Source: Pyrodictiaceae archaeon
Lineage (GTDB): Archaea > Thermoproteota > Thermoprotei_A > Sulfolobales > Pyrodictiaceae
Length of the DNA: 14,389 nucleotides
NCBI GenBank assembly: GCA_027043685.1
Contig: JALUFI010000104.1
Coordinates: 1 to 14,389 of the forward strand
Direction of reading: 5' to 3'
Both the position numbers and the translations under genes were made by a program. Numbering within the stretch: position 1 is the first letter of the stretch; each line of letters starts with the position of its first letter. The notes beneath the pieces were generated by a model. It was given only the letters and a program-made list of their open reading frames with translations, had not been told where the DNA came from and did no database searches. Below, piece after piece: positions 1 through 7,345 of the stretch.

Positions 1-18
1 CCCATCACTAACAGTGCT

Positions 19-30
19 ATGCATATGCAT
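19..30. repeat. 12-bp perfect palindrome ATGCATATGCAT
   Basis: This is a perfect self-complementary 12-mer in an AT-rich patch, 28 nt beyond the stop codon of the Cas4-like gene. It could be a protein-binding site or part of a promoter for a gene outside the window. No gene is visible in bases 1-58. Confidence 0.4.
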
Positions 31-58
31 GTCCCCGCGGAGCCTCAGCACCCCGGCT

Positions 59-700
59 TCACCGCCTCTGCAGCGCGTAGGGGCAGAGCTTCCTGAAGGG
101 GCAATACCTGCACTCCCACTCATACCGTGGCCTCGCAGCATCCTCCAGAGTCTCCCGCATCATAGCCTCGAGGTCGACCGGCGCCCTCTCCACCGGGAAC
201 TCCACAAGCCTCTCCGGAGTAATGTAGACAAGCAGCCCCTCCTCCGTGCCAAGCAGCTCCATGTAGACACGGAGCTGCCCAACGTGGTGCGGGTGGGGCT
301 CATTCTCCGGGAGGTCGCGTGCAGTCTTAATCTCTACAACGGCAAGGGGCTTATCGTTCTCGTAGAGCACGAGGTCGGCCCTACCCTTAAGCAAGTACTC
401 CTCCCCGTTAATGCTGAAGCTCTTGGAGACCTCCACCTCGCTCCTCCACCTAGAGTCTCCGCCCTCACCGCTCCCGGCGAGGATGGACTCCAGGCCCGCG
501 TGGACAAGGTCGCCGAGGACCAACGGGGGCTCGAAACGGAAGCTGAGCAAGGGGTAGCGCTGTCTCAGCACCCTCTTATGGCTGCAGGACACGAGGTCCG
601 TCACGTAGACGACGCGTGGATCAACCATGTCGCGGAGCTTCTCGCTGAAATCCCTCTGTTTGAGCCTGTACAGCTCCTCAAGCACAGACACCACGGCCAC
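59..700 (-). CDS. cas4: Cas4-family PD-(D/E)XK exonuclease with Fe-S cluster motif
   Basis: A 213-residue protein starting at GTG (698-700), with GGTGG just upstream as a ribosome binding site. All signatures of Cas4/RecB-type nucleases are visible: His67 in the LGDLVH motif, Asp109 in GRADLV, Glu123 and Lys125 in VVEIKT, and Gln142 and Tyr146 in the QxxxY motif. A 4Fe-4S ligand set is present as Cys39 plus C-terminal Cys197, Cys200 and Cys206. In the family these form a metal-dependent DNA exonuclease with a cluster that staples the N and C termini. The active site is intact and the length is normal. It is the last gene of a minus-strand group with two small DNA-binding proteins. No cas1, cas2 or repeat array is in view, so it may act in repair or defence outside CRISPR adaptation; that is inference. 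The nuclease assignment itself is secure. Confidence 0.9.
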   Translation of the reverse strand: MAVVSVLEELYRLKQRDFSEKLRDMVDPRVVYVTDLVSCSHKRVLRQRYPLLSFRFEPPLVLGDLVHAGLESILAGSGEGGDSRWRSEVEVSKSFSINGEEYLLKGRADLVLYENDKPLAVVEIKTARDLPENEPHPHHVGQLRVYMELLGTEEGLLVYITPERLVEFPVERAPVDLEAMMRETLEDAARPRYEWECRYCPFRKLCPYALQRR

Positions 701-747
701 GCACCCACCAGGCCCCTGAGGGGAGAAGGGAAAGAGGAGGAGACGGC

Positions 748-1098
748 CTAGGGGAGCCGGTCAAGCAGTGCACGGAGATCCTCGAACCTCCCTATCTTCA
801 GCCGTAGGTTCCTTATCCAGCGGGGCAGGTTGTAGCAGCCCTCCCCCCTCTCAAGCATACCCTTCTCGCGCAGCTCTATCGCAACGAGCAGGGGCTTCCG
901 TACACCGTATATCCTTGAGAGGTCTCGCTCGAACACTATCTCGCCGACAGAGATGTTGTCCCACACATACATGAATACCTTGAGCTCGTCGCTGCTAAGC
1001 CTCGATATAGCGTCCCGCAGCTTGTACAGGAGCTTCATGTCCTCCTGGCTCAGCCTCCCCCTCCTCAGCAAGGAGACCACCCTGGTACCTCGTGACAA
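748..1098 (-). CDS. Winged-helix DNA-binding protein, function unknown
   Basis: Up to 116 residues from TTG at 1096-1098. Residues about 36-95 have the pattern of a winged helix: a first helix (SDELKVFMYVWDN), a helix-turn-helix (FERDLSRIYGVRKPLLVAIELREKG), then a short beta wing (MLERGEGCYNLP). The start is uncertain. TTG at codon 10 has GGTGG upstream, and ATG at codon 21 (1036-1038) has AGGAGG two bases before it. The coding region overlaps the upstream ribbon-helix-helix gene by up to 104 nt in another frame, and its own frame has a stop at 1102-1104. The Cas4-like gene begins 47 nt downstream, across a pyrimidine-rich spacer. The protein is probably co-transcribed with its neighbours as a regulator. 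An alternative is that it is the second half of one RHH-winged-helix protein split by a +1 frameshift. Confidence 0.7.
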   Translation of the reverse strand: MSRGTRVVSLLRRGRLSQEDMKLLYKLRDAISRLSSDELKVFMYVWDNISVGEIVFERDLSRIYGVRKPLLVAIELREKGMLERGEGCYNLPRWIRNLRLKIGRFEDLRALLDRLP

Positions 1099-1222
1099 GC
1101 ATCACGAGTGCGTGGCGCAGGGCCTCGCTCCGGTTACTGAACACTCCTCGGCGGACGAGCTCGTCCAGCCGCTCAACAAGCTCCGCGGGCGCCTTGAACG
1201 ACACTATCACGGTCTGCGCCAA
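995..1222 (-). CDS. Ribbon-helix-helix (CopG/Arc-type) regulator
   Basis: A 75-residue protein from TTG at 1220-1222, with AGGAG just before it; GTG at codon 5 is the alternative. Residues about 4-46 match a ribbon-helix-helix domain: a beta strand (TVIVSFKAP), helix 1 (ELVERLDELVRRG), the turn (FSNRSEALRHAL), and helix 2. Such proteins dimerise and place the strand in the DNA major groove. After about residue 50 the sequence becomes Gly/Glu/Pro-rich and simply reads through the winged-helix gene in another frame, so the C-terminal 25 residues may not be meaningful. It is the first gene of the minus-strand group, with an AT-rich promoter element about 50 nt upstream. It may be autoregulatory or an antitoxin-like partner; this is inference. 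Confidence 0.8.
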   Translation of the reverse strand: MAQTVIVSFKAPAELVERLDELVRRGVFSNRSEALRHALVMLVTRYQGGLLAEEGEAEPGGHEAPVQAAGRYIEA

Positions 1223-1272
1223 GTCTCCTAGACCCCGGCCCGGGAGGCTTCAACGAAGAGCAGCAGGCGCGG

Positions 1273-1281
1273 CAATTAAAC
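1273..1281. promoter_or_regulatory. Shared TATA-like element between RHH gene and lhr
   Basis: CAATTAAAC is the only AT-rich stretch in the spacer between the two divergent genes. Read on the minus strand it is GTTTAATTG, about 50 nt from the RHH start. On the plus strand it is about 75 nt from GTG 1355 and 165 nt from GTG 1448. One element may serve both directions. Confidence 0.45.
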
Positions 1282-1447
1282 CCCTAGGAGACCAAATCCG
1301 GTCAACACTCCTGCACGGCCCGCGGGGAGTCAAGGCAATAACCTCCGCTGAGGCGTGGCCGGTAGTACCGCGCCAGGCCCCAGGGAGAGCCCCCGAGGGG
1401 CACCACTGCTGCCCCGCGTCTCCTCCGCGGAGAAGGGTGCATGCACG

Positions 1448-4147
1448 GTGGAGCCGAGGATACGCCGGGTGGAGGAGTGCCCGGGCGACGAGGAGGTCTA
1501 CAAGCTGCTCCGCCCCTACGTGGCCGAGTGGTTCCGCAGCCGCTACGGAAGCTTCACGGTGCCCCAGCGCTGCGCAATACCCCTCATAAAGCAGGGCCAT
1601 AACGTCCTGGTCTCGTCCCCCACGGGCACGGGCAAGACGCTCGCCGTCTTCCTCGGCATAATAGACGAGCTGTTCAGGCTAGCTGAGGAGGGCCGCCTGG
1701 AGGACAAGATATACGCCATCTACGTCTCCCCGCTCCGAGCCCTCAACAACGACATGAGGAGGAACCTCCTCGCACCCCTCCAGGGGATAAGGGAGAAGGC
1801 CAAGGAGATGGGCCTAGAGCTCCCAGAGATACGGGTAGCCGTAAGAACCAGCGACACTAGCCCATCGGAGAAGCAGAGGATGCTCCGCCAGCCACCCCAC
1901 ATACTGATAACGACGCCCGAGAGCCTCTCAATAGCCCTCGTGTCGCCGAGGTTCAGGGAGCGCCTCGCCACCGCGAAGTGGCTGATAGTGGATGAGATAC
2001 ACGAGCTAGCCTCCAGCAAGAGGGGCTCCCACCTCAGCCTCAGCATGGAGAGGCTGGAGCACCTAACCGGCGGGCTGCAGAGGATAGGCCTCTCGGCGAC
2101 AATAGCGCCCCTCGAGGAGGTAGCGAAGTTCCTCGTAGGCTTCGACGACACGGGGCAGCCCAGGCCCTGCCTGATAGTGGACGCGAGGTTCGCGAAACCC
2201 ATAGACATAAGGGTGCTCACGCCAGTCAAGGACCTCATACACACGCCGCCAGAGATAGTCAATGAGGCCATCTACCGCCTCCTGGCCAAGCTGATACGGG
2301 AGCACCGGACGACACTGATATTCACGAATACGAGGAGCGCGACGGAGAGAGTCGTCTACAAGCTGAAGAGGATACTGAAGCAGGAAGGAATAGCCGACAT
2401 GGACGAGATAGAGGCGCATCACAGCAGCCTCAGCCGCGACCTGAGGCTCCAGGTAGAGGAGAAGCTGAAGAAGGGAGAACTCAAGGTAGTCGTGTCCTCG
2501 ACAAGCCTCGAGCTAGGCATAGACATAGGCTACATAGACCTAGTGGTGCTCCTGAGCAGCCCTAAGAGCGTCTCCAGGCTCCTCCAGCGCGTCGGCAGGG
2601 CGGGGCACCACATAAGGCAGGTAAGCAAGGGCAGGATAATCGTCGTTGATCGCGACGATCTGGTAGAGTGCACAGTGCTGGCCAAGGCAGGTATGGATAG
2701 GAAGATAGACAGGGTGCATATACCGAGGAACCCGCTGGACATACTCGCCCAGCACCTAGTCGGCATGGCGCTCGAGCAGAAGTGGAGGATAGAGGACGCC
2801 TACCGTCTGGTGAGGAGGAGCTACAGCTTCCACACACTGAGCCGCGAGGACTTCATGGCAGTGCTCCGCTACCTTGCCGGCCGCTACGGCCTCGAGGAGC
2901 GCAAGGTCTACGCGAAGATATGGCTGGACGAGGAGGAGGGGGTCTTCGGCAGGAAGAAAGGGAGCAGGGTAATCTACTACCTCAACACCGGCGCCATACC
3001 CGACGAGGTCAAGCTCCACGTATTCACCCTCGACGGCCGCTACGTGGGTGACCTGGAGGAGGCCTTCGTGCAGATACTCACGCCGGGCGACATATTCGTC
3101 CTCGGGGGCAGGACCTACGAGTTCGTGAAGAGCGAGGGGATAAAGGTCTACGTGAAGCCCGCGGAGGGGCAGCGCCCCACGGTGCCGAGCTGGTTCTCGG
3201 AGATGCTTCCACTGGCTTTCGACTCGGCTCTCCTCGTCGGAGCGTTCAGGAGATGGGTGGCCGAGAAGATAGCCCGGGGGGAGCCGAGGGACAGGGTTGT
3301 CGAAGAGATAGCTGAGAGGTACCGCCTGGAGAGGGATGCAGCTGAGAACATCTACCAATACATACTCGAGCAGTACGAGTTCACCGGGGGCCTGGTCCCC
3401 AGCGACAAGCTGGTCCTCGTAGAGACCTACCACGACTACGACAACGAGTCAACCTCGGTAATCTTCCACACGCTCTACGGCAGGAGGGTGAACGACGCCC
3501 TCTCCCGCGCCTACGCCTACCAGCTAGCCCGGATGCTCGGCGCAAACGTGCGCGTAGCAGTCACCGACAACGCCTTCATGCTCACAGTGCCGGGGATACG
3601 CGACGACATAGACACCAGGGGCCTCCTCTACAGCGTAACTCCGGACAACATAGACGAGATACTCCGCAGGGTGCTCCGCAACACGGAGCTGCTCAAGCGC
3701 CGCTTCCGTCACTGCGCCGAGCGCGGCCTAATGCTCCTCCGCCGCTACCGCGGCAGGAAGCGTGACCCCCACCGCCTACAGCTCAACGCCCAAGCCCTCC
3801 TCGAGGCAGTGGAGTCCATACCGGGGTTCCCGCTGCTCAAGGAGGCATACCGCGAGATACTCGAGGACTACATGGACATAGAGAACGCGAGGCAGGTACT
3901 CACCTGGCTCCACAGCGGCGAGGTCCGTGCAGCGTTCTTCGGCCCAACCGATGTGCCGAGCCCATTCGCCCACCACATAGTGGTGCGGGGCCACAGCGAC
4001 ATAGTGCTCATGGAGGACAGGAGGAAGCTATTGATGCAGCTACACGAGAAGGTCATGAAGCTCCTCGAGGAGAGGAGGCGCAGGGCCGCGGAGAGCCAGC
4101 AGGCGCCCGGGGCAAGCACAGCGGTAGCAGGCAAGGAGGCGGCATGA
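1448..4147 (+). CDS. lhr: Lhr-family superfamily 2 ATP-dependent helicase
   Basis: An 899-residue protein from GTG at 1448, with GGGTG 8 nt upstream. SF2 motifs in order: Walker A SSPTGTGKT (56-64), Walker B DEIHEL (about 182-187), motif III SAT (216-218), motif IV FTNTR (about 292-296), motif V TSLELGID (about 352-359) and motif VI QRVGRAG (380-386). About 500 residues follow, matching the Lhr-core winged-helix and beta-sheet-bundle regions. Lhr proteins are ATP-driven 3'-5' translocases on DNA and RNA:DNA duplexes and are tied to repair or RNA metabolism. No cysteine cluster is seen at the C terminus, which ends in a basic then Ala/Gly-rich tail. The frame stays open upstream to GTG 1355, but those 31 residues are low-complexity. 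It is transcribed divergently from the RHH/wHTH/Cas4 group. I cannot assign the aLhr1 or aLhr2 subfamily by eye. Confidence 0.93.
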   Translation: MEPRIRRVEECPGDEEVYKLLRPYVAEWFRSRYGSFTVPQRCAIPLIKQGHNVLVSSPTGTGKTLAVFLGIIDELFRLAEEGRLEDKIYAIYVSPLRALNNDMRRNLLAPLQGIREKAKEMGLELPEIRVAVRTSDTSPSEKQRMLRQPPHILITTPESLSIALVSPRFRERLATAKWLIVDEIHELASSKRGSHLSLSMERLEHLTGGLQRIGLSATIAPLEEVAKFLVGFDDTGQPRPCLIVDARFAKPIDIRVLTPVKDLIHTPPEIVNEAIYRLLAKLIREHRTTLIFTNTRSATERVVYKLKRILKQEGIADMDEIEAHHSSLSRDLRLQVEEKLKKGELKVVVSSTSLELGIDIGYIDLVVLLSSPKSVSRLLQRVGRAGHHIRQVSKGRIIVVDRDDLVECTVLAKAGMDRKIDRVHIPRNPLDILAQHLVGMALEQKWRIEDAYRLVRRSYSFHTLSREDFMAVLRYLAGRYGLEERKVYAKIWLDEEEGVFGRKKGSRVIYYLNTGAIPDEVKLHVFTLDGRYVGDLEEAFVQILTPGDIFVLGGRTYEFVKSEGIKVYVKPAEGQRPTVPSWFSEMLPLAFDSALLVGAFRRWVAEKIARGEPRDRVVEEIAERYRLERDAAENIYQYILEQYEFTGGLVPSDKLVLVETYHDYDNESTSVIFHTLYGRRVNDALSRAYAYQLARMLGANVRVAVTDNAFMLTVPGIRDDIDTRGLLYSVTPDNIDEILRRVLRNTELLKRRFRHCAERGLMLLRRYRGRKRDPHRLQLNAQALLEAVESIPGFPLLKEAYREILEDYMDIENARQVLTWLHSGEVRAAFFGPTDVPSPFAHHIVVRGHSDIVLMEDRRKLLMQLHEKVMKLLEERRRRAAESQQAPGASTAVAGKEAA

Positions 4148-4186
4148 GGAGTCCTTGTGGGGCCTCGGCGAAGGACCACCTCGTCA

Positions 4187-4210
4187 CGCCCCCGGATCCT
4201 CCCGGGGGCG
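4187..4210 (+). terminator. GC hairpin downstream of lhr
   Basis: A perfect 9-bp stem (CGCCCCCGG / CCGGGGGCG) closes a 6-nt loop, 40 nt after the lhr stop. Archaeal termination usually relies on T-tracts, and none follows here. This may be an RNA 3'-end stabiliser rather than a true terminator. The rest of the 4148-4386 spacer is GC-rich and shows no gene; a second 7-bp stem with a 10-nt loop lies at 4255-4278. Confidence 0.4.
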
Positions 4211-4386
4211 GGGCTCGGCTCGTTCCCGGGGTACCTCCTCAGCGGCCCCGGTGAAGCCCGGTTCCCGCTGTCCGGGCTCCTAAGGGGCTAGCCCTCGCTG
4301 GGAGAGGGGGTTCCTCGCTTTCCGAGTGTGTGGTTTTGCCCCCTGTTTAGCCGTGTTGCGTGTCTTTGGCGGTGTCAGCACTCCCC

Positions 4387-4394
4387 TTATTAAT
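4387..4394 (+). promoter_or_regulatory. TATA box of the pgk-gap operon
   Basis: TTATTAAT stands out in GC-rich DNA 40 nt before the chosen pgk start. A transcript starting about 25 nt downstream would have a leader of about 20 nt, enough to include the GGGAG ribosome binding site at 4423-4427. Confidence 0.6.
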
Positions 4395-4433
4395 CAGCTG
4401 AGCCTATTTCCCGGTTTGAGCCGGGAGACCTTA

Positions 4434-5744
4434 TTGCCGTGCAAGCTGCGTAACCAGCGTCTCCTCCCGACCATCGATGACCTTGAGGAGAAGTATGGCC
4501 TCAAGGGCTCCAAGGTGCTGCTCCGCGTAGACATAAACAGCCCCATAGACCCTGAGACGGGGGAGATACTCGACGACTCGAGGATAAGGGCTCACTCGGT
4601 GACCGTCCGCGACCTGGCGGAGCGCGGCGCGGCTGTGGTTGTGCTCTCCCACCAGGGGAGGCCCGGGGAGAGCGACTTCACCAGCCTGAGGCGCCACGCT
4701 GAGCTGCTCTCGAAGCACAGCGGTGTGCCGGTGGAGTTCGTCGACGATGTCATCGGCCCGGAGGCTCGTAGGAGGATATCGGAGCTGGGGCCCGGCGAGG
4801 TGCTCCTCCTCGACAACACCAGGCTCATGTCGGAGGAGATTATAGAGGCTAAGCCGGAGAGGCATGCGAAGAGCATATTCGTGCAGAGGCTCGCACCCCT
4901 AGTCAACTACTACGTGAACGACGCGTTCGCCACCGCGCACCGAAGCCAGCCGAGCATAGTCGGGTTCCCGCTACTGATGCCCTCAGCGGTCGGCAGAGTC
5001 ATGGAGAAGGAGCTCGCCGCCCTAGCCAGGCTCTACAGCGCCGAGGAGAGGCCAAGAGTCTTCGTCCTCGGCGGCGGCAAGGTGCACGACACCCTCCGCA
5101 TACTGGAGTACCTCCACGCAAACAAGGCCGCTGACAGGGTGCTCACGGCCGGCCTTGTCGCCGAGCTATTCCTCGTAGCCAAGGGCATAGACATAGGTGA
5201 GGCTAACCGCAGGCTCCTGGAGACCAAGGGCATACTAGCCCTCGTGCCCAGGGCCCGCAGGCTCCTCCTCCGCGGCATACCCCTCGAGACACCGCTGGAC
5301 TTCGTAACCGTGGTTGACGACGAGGTACGCGTGGAACCAGTAGGCGCAGTGAAGGGGCTCATAAGGGACATAGGTCCCCAGACGGTGAAGATGTACAGCG
5401 AGATAATGAAGGAGGCCAGGCTCATAGTGCTCCGTGGCCCCGCCGGGGTTGTCGAGGACCCGAGGTTCCGCGAGGGGAGCCGCGCACTCGTCAAGGCAGC
5501 CATCGAGAGCAGCGCCTTCGTCATAATCGGTGGCGGACACCTCAACGCGATAGTGAGCGAGCTAGGGCTCCAGGACAGGGAGAACCTCCACATAAGCACC
5601 GGCGGCGGAGCCCTCCTATTGTTCCTGGCGGGCGAGGAGCTTCCGGGCCTCGTCGCGCTCCAGCTCTCGGCCTCAAAGTTCTTCCCCGAGTTCGCCGCCC
5701 AGGCGCCAGGGCACGAGGAGAAGGGGGTGGCGACGAGGAGTTGA
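4434..5744 (+). CDS. pgk: Phosphoglycerate kinase
   Basis: Interconverts 1,3-bisphosphoglycerate + ADP and 3-phosphoglycerate + ATP in the cytoplasm. From TTG 4434 it is 436 residues, slightly longer than usual archaeal PGKs (about 410-415). This start has GGGAG six bases upstream and sits correctly behind the TATA box; the open frame back to 4326 is probably untranslated. Signatures: VLLRVDINSP near the N terminus, LSHQGRP, DNTR, NDAFATAHRSQPS (substrate-binding region), VLGGGKVHDTLRI, RGPAGVVEDPRFREG, and a Gly-rich GGGHLNAI segment near the C terminus. The last ~20 residues (after FFPEF) look like an unstructured tail. Its stop overlaps the gap start as TTGA, so the two genes are one operon catalysing consecutive reactions, which in an archaeon like this may run mainly in the gluconeogenic direction. 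Confidence 0.96.
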   Translation: MPCKLRNQRLLPTIDDLEEKYGLKGSKVLLRVDINSPIDPETGEILDDSRIRAHSVTVRDLAERGAAVVVLSHQGRPGESDFTSLRRHAELLSKHSGVPVEFVDDVIGPEARRRISELGPGEVLLLDNTRLMSEEIIEAKPERHAKSIFVQRLAPLVNYYVNDAFATAHRSQPSIVGFPLLMPSAVGRVMEKELAALARLYSAEERPRVFVLGGGKVHDTLRILEYLHANKAADRVLTAGLVAELFLVAKGIDIGEANRRLLETKGILALVPRARRLLLRGIPLETPLDFVTVVDDEVRVEPVGAVKGLIRDIGPQTVKMYSEIMKEARLIVLRGPAGVVEDPRFREGSRALVKAAIESSAFVIIGGGHLNAIVSELGLQDRENLHISTGGGALLLFLAGEELPGLVALQLSASKFFPEFAAQAPGHEEKGVATRS

Positions 5745-6781
5745 CGGGCCGTGTCCGTGTAGGCGTGAACGGGTTCGGAACAATAGGCAAGAGGGTGGCC
5801 GAGGCCGTACGCCTACAGCCCGACATGGAGCTAGTCGGCGTAGTCAAGACTAGGCCCGACTACGCAGCCGCCTACGCGGCCACGCAGGGCATACCCATCT
5901 ACGCGCCGAGCGACAGGGTAGAGGCCTTCGAGGAGAAGGGCATCAAGGTGGTGGGCACAATCGAGGACCTCCTAGGCAAGGTTGACGTAATAGTGGACGC
6001 GACGCCTGGAGGCGTGGGAGCGAAGTACAAGCCCCTCTACGAGAAGCATGGCGTCAAGGCGATATTCCAGGGAGGCGAGAAGCCCGACGTTGCGGAGGCC
6101 TCGTTCAGCACCCTCTGCAACTACGAGCAGGCCCTCGGCAAGCGCAGCCTCCGAGTAGTCTCCTGCAACACCACCGCCCTCCTACGAGCCATATGCACCC
6201 TGGACAAGGCCTTCGGCGTCGCATCGGTGCGGGCAACCATAGTCCGCCGCGCCGCCGACCCGAAGGAGGTGAAGAGGGGTCCGGTGAACGCGATAGTGCC
6301 GAACCCGGCCAGGGCCCCCAGCCACCACGCGGTGGACGTGAAGACGGTGCTCCCCAGCCTAGACATAGTCACGATGGCGGTCGTCGTGCCCACAACGCTG
6401 ATGCACGTACACGTGGTCTACGCCAGGCTCCGCCGCAGCGTGGAGAGAAGCGACGTCATCCAAGCCTTCCTGGAGGCCCCCAGGATAGTGCTAGCCGACG
6501 ACACAATGGGGCTCGCAAGCACAGCCGAGATAGTGGAGTACGCCCGCGACATAGGGAGGAAGCGCTACGACATACCAGAGCTAGTCATATGGGAGAACAG
6601 CATCGCCGTAAACGGCGACGAAGTCATGTGGATGCAGGCGGTCCACCAGGAGTCCATAGTGGTCCCCGAGAACATAGACGCCATAAGAGCGGTAACAAGG
6701 CTCGCCGCGACAGCGGAGGAGACGATAGCGATAACCGACAAGACACTCGGCCTAATAAAGGGCCGCATACCACTACACTAG
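5741..6781 (+). CDS. gap: Archaeal-type glyceraldehyde-3-phosphate dehydrogenase (phosphorylating)
   Basis: Interconverts glyceraldehyde 3-phosphate and 1,3-bisphosphoglycerate with NAD(P). The protein is 346 residues, normal for the archaeal family. The Rossmann start VGVNGFGTIGKRVAEAV (about 7-23) binds the cofactor, and the catalytic cysteine is Cys142 in VVSCNTTALLR. Other archaeal-type stretches are DATPGGVGAKYKPLYEKHG, RRAADPKEVKRGPVNAI and VPTTLMHVHVV. The TTG start at 5741 overlaps the pgk stop (TTGA) and has GAGGAG immediately before it, suggesting translational coupling. A palindrome and T-rich stretch follow the stop codon. Confidence 0.96.
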   Translation: MTGRVRVGVNGFGTIGKRVAEAVRLQPDMELVGVVKTRPDYAAAYAATQGIPIYAPSDRVEAFEEKGIKVVGTIEDLLGKVDVIVDATPGGVGAKYKPLYEKHGVKAIFQGGEKPDVAEASFSTLCNYEQALGKRSLRVVSCNTTALLRAICTLDKAFGVASVRATIVRRAADPKEVKRGPVNAIVPNPARAPSHHAVDVKTVLPSLDIVTMAVVVPTTLMHVHVVYARLRRSVERSDVIQAFLEAPRIVLADDTMGLASTAEIVEYARDIGRKRYDIPELVIWENSIAVNGDEVMWMQAVHQESIVVPENIDAIRAVTRLAATAEETIAITDKTLGLIKGRIPLH

Positions 6782-6810
6782 CCAGCAGCAAGGCAAGGGA
6801 CGGAACACAG

Positions 6811-6842
6811 CCCCCGGGGGAGAGCGCACCCCACTCCTTTCT
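6811..6842 (+). terminator. Palindrome plus T-rich stretch after gap
   Basis: CCCCCGGGGG (6811-6820) lies 30 nt after the gap stop, followed by a pyrimidine-rich CTCCTTTCTC segment. T-rich runs are the usual archaeal termination signal, so this is a plausible end for the pgk-gap transcript. Confidence 0.4.
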
Positions 6843-6879
6843 CGATGCGTAGCTGTATAGCTCCGTGCCTTGCCCTGCG

Positions 6880-6888
6880 AGGAGGTGA
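6880..6888 (+). promoter_or_regulatory. Strong ribosome binding site of the usp gene
   Basis: AGGAGGTGA is a near-complete match to the expected anti-Shine-Dalgarno complement and lies 7 nt before GTG 6896. It settles the start of the downstream gene, ruling out the frame's earlier possible start at 6845. Confidence 0.75.
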
Positions 6889-6895
6889 TTCACAC

Positions 6896-7327
6896 GTGTC
6901 CAGCCTCGAGTTCAAGCTTGAGCCAAGCTATGGTGTGAGCTTCCTCTTCCGCCGCATACTTGTCCCAGTCGACGGCTCGGAGGCCAGCCTCCGGGCCCTG
7001 GACGTGGCGCTCGACTTCGCCCAGCGCTACGGCTCGAGGATAACGGTTCTCCACGTGGCCGGCGCGGGCACAGACGTGGAGGCGCTCCAGAAGCGGGTAA
7101 GGGAGAAGGCCCAGGAGAAGGGCGTGGACGTCGAGTTCAAGATAAGGGTCTTCAACCCACAGGTGAGCAGCATACCCAACGAGATAATAACCGAGATAAT
7201 AAGCGGTGGCTACGACCTAGTGATACTCGGCGCCCGCGGCACCACAACAAACGAGGACATAATACTCGGGAGCACGGTGCTCTCAGTAATAGTCAACAGT
7301 GCGGTCTCCTTCATGGTTATCCGGTGA
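6896..7327 (+). CDS. Universal stress protein, ATP-binding (UspA-like) type
   Basis: A 143-residue single USP domain. The N-terminal strand FRRILVPVDGSEAS is typical. The C-terminal GARGTTTNEDIILGS fits the G-x2-G-x9-G-(S/T) nucleotide-binding motif exactly (Gly112, Gly115, Gly125, Ser126), so it should bind ATP like MJ0577-type proteins. The biological role of archaeal single-domain USPs is mostly unknown; a signalling or stress role is inferred from the family. The start is fixed by a strong ribosome binding site. The next gene begins 18 nt after the stop, so the two are likely co-transcribed. A weak TATA-like TGTATAGC lies at about 6854-6861. Confidence 0.92.
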   Translation: MSSLEFKLEPSYGVSFLFRRILVPVDGSEASLRALDVALDFAQRYGSRITVLHVAGAGTDVEALQKRVREKAQEKGVDVEFKIRVFNPQVSSIPNEIITEIISGGYDLVILGARGTTTNEDIILGSTVLSVIVNSAVSFMVIR

Positions 7328-7340
7328 GCGAGGGGCTCAC
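7324..7340 (+). promoter_or_regulatory. Hairpin across the usp stop / next gene's ribosome binding site
   Basis: GTGAGC (7324-7329) pairs with GCTCAC (7335-7340) around GAGGG. The left arm contains the usp stop codon, and the loop holds the purine-rich stretch that could serve as ribosome binding site for the TTG at 7346. It may couple translation of the two genes. This is seen by eye only. Confidence 0.35.
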
Positions 7341-7345
7341 ATGCC

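Noticed and set aside
14..751. Long plus-strand open frame opposite the Cas4-like gene
   Set aside because: It is the antisense shadow of a gene with clear nuclease motifs; its protein shows no domain and is Pro/Leu/His-rich.
1355..1447. 31-codon extension of lhr from GTG 1355
   Set aside because: Low-complexity residues outside the conserved Lhr N terminus and only a weak ribosome binding site; kept as an alternative start.
2756..3433. 225-codon minus-strand frame inside lhr
   Set aside because: It is a complement of well-conserved Lhr coding sequence; high GC lengthens antisense frames.
4255..4278. Second hairpin (AGCCCGG / CCGGGCT) before pgk as a riboswitch
   Set aside because: It lies upstream of the TATA box, so it would not be in the pgk leader, and no known riboswitch motif is present.
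4326..4433. Upstream extension of the pgk frame
   Set aside because: It crosses the TATA box at 4387-4394; TTG 4434 has a good ribosome binding site and gives near-normal PGK length.
5033..5599. 188-codon minus-strand frame inside pgk
   Set aside because: Antisense to conserved PGK motifs; Ser/Arg/Thr-rich low-complexity product.
6193..6852. 219-codon plus-strand frame overlapping gap in another frame
   Set aside because: The product is Arg/His/Gly/Pro-rich nonsense, and gap in the other frame is unambiguous.
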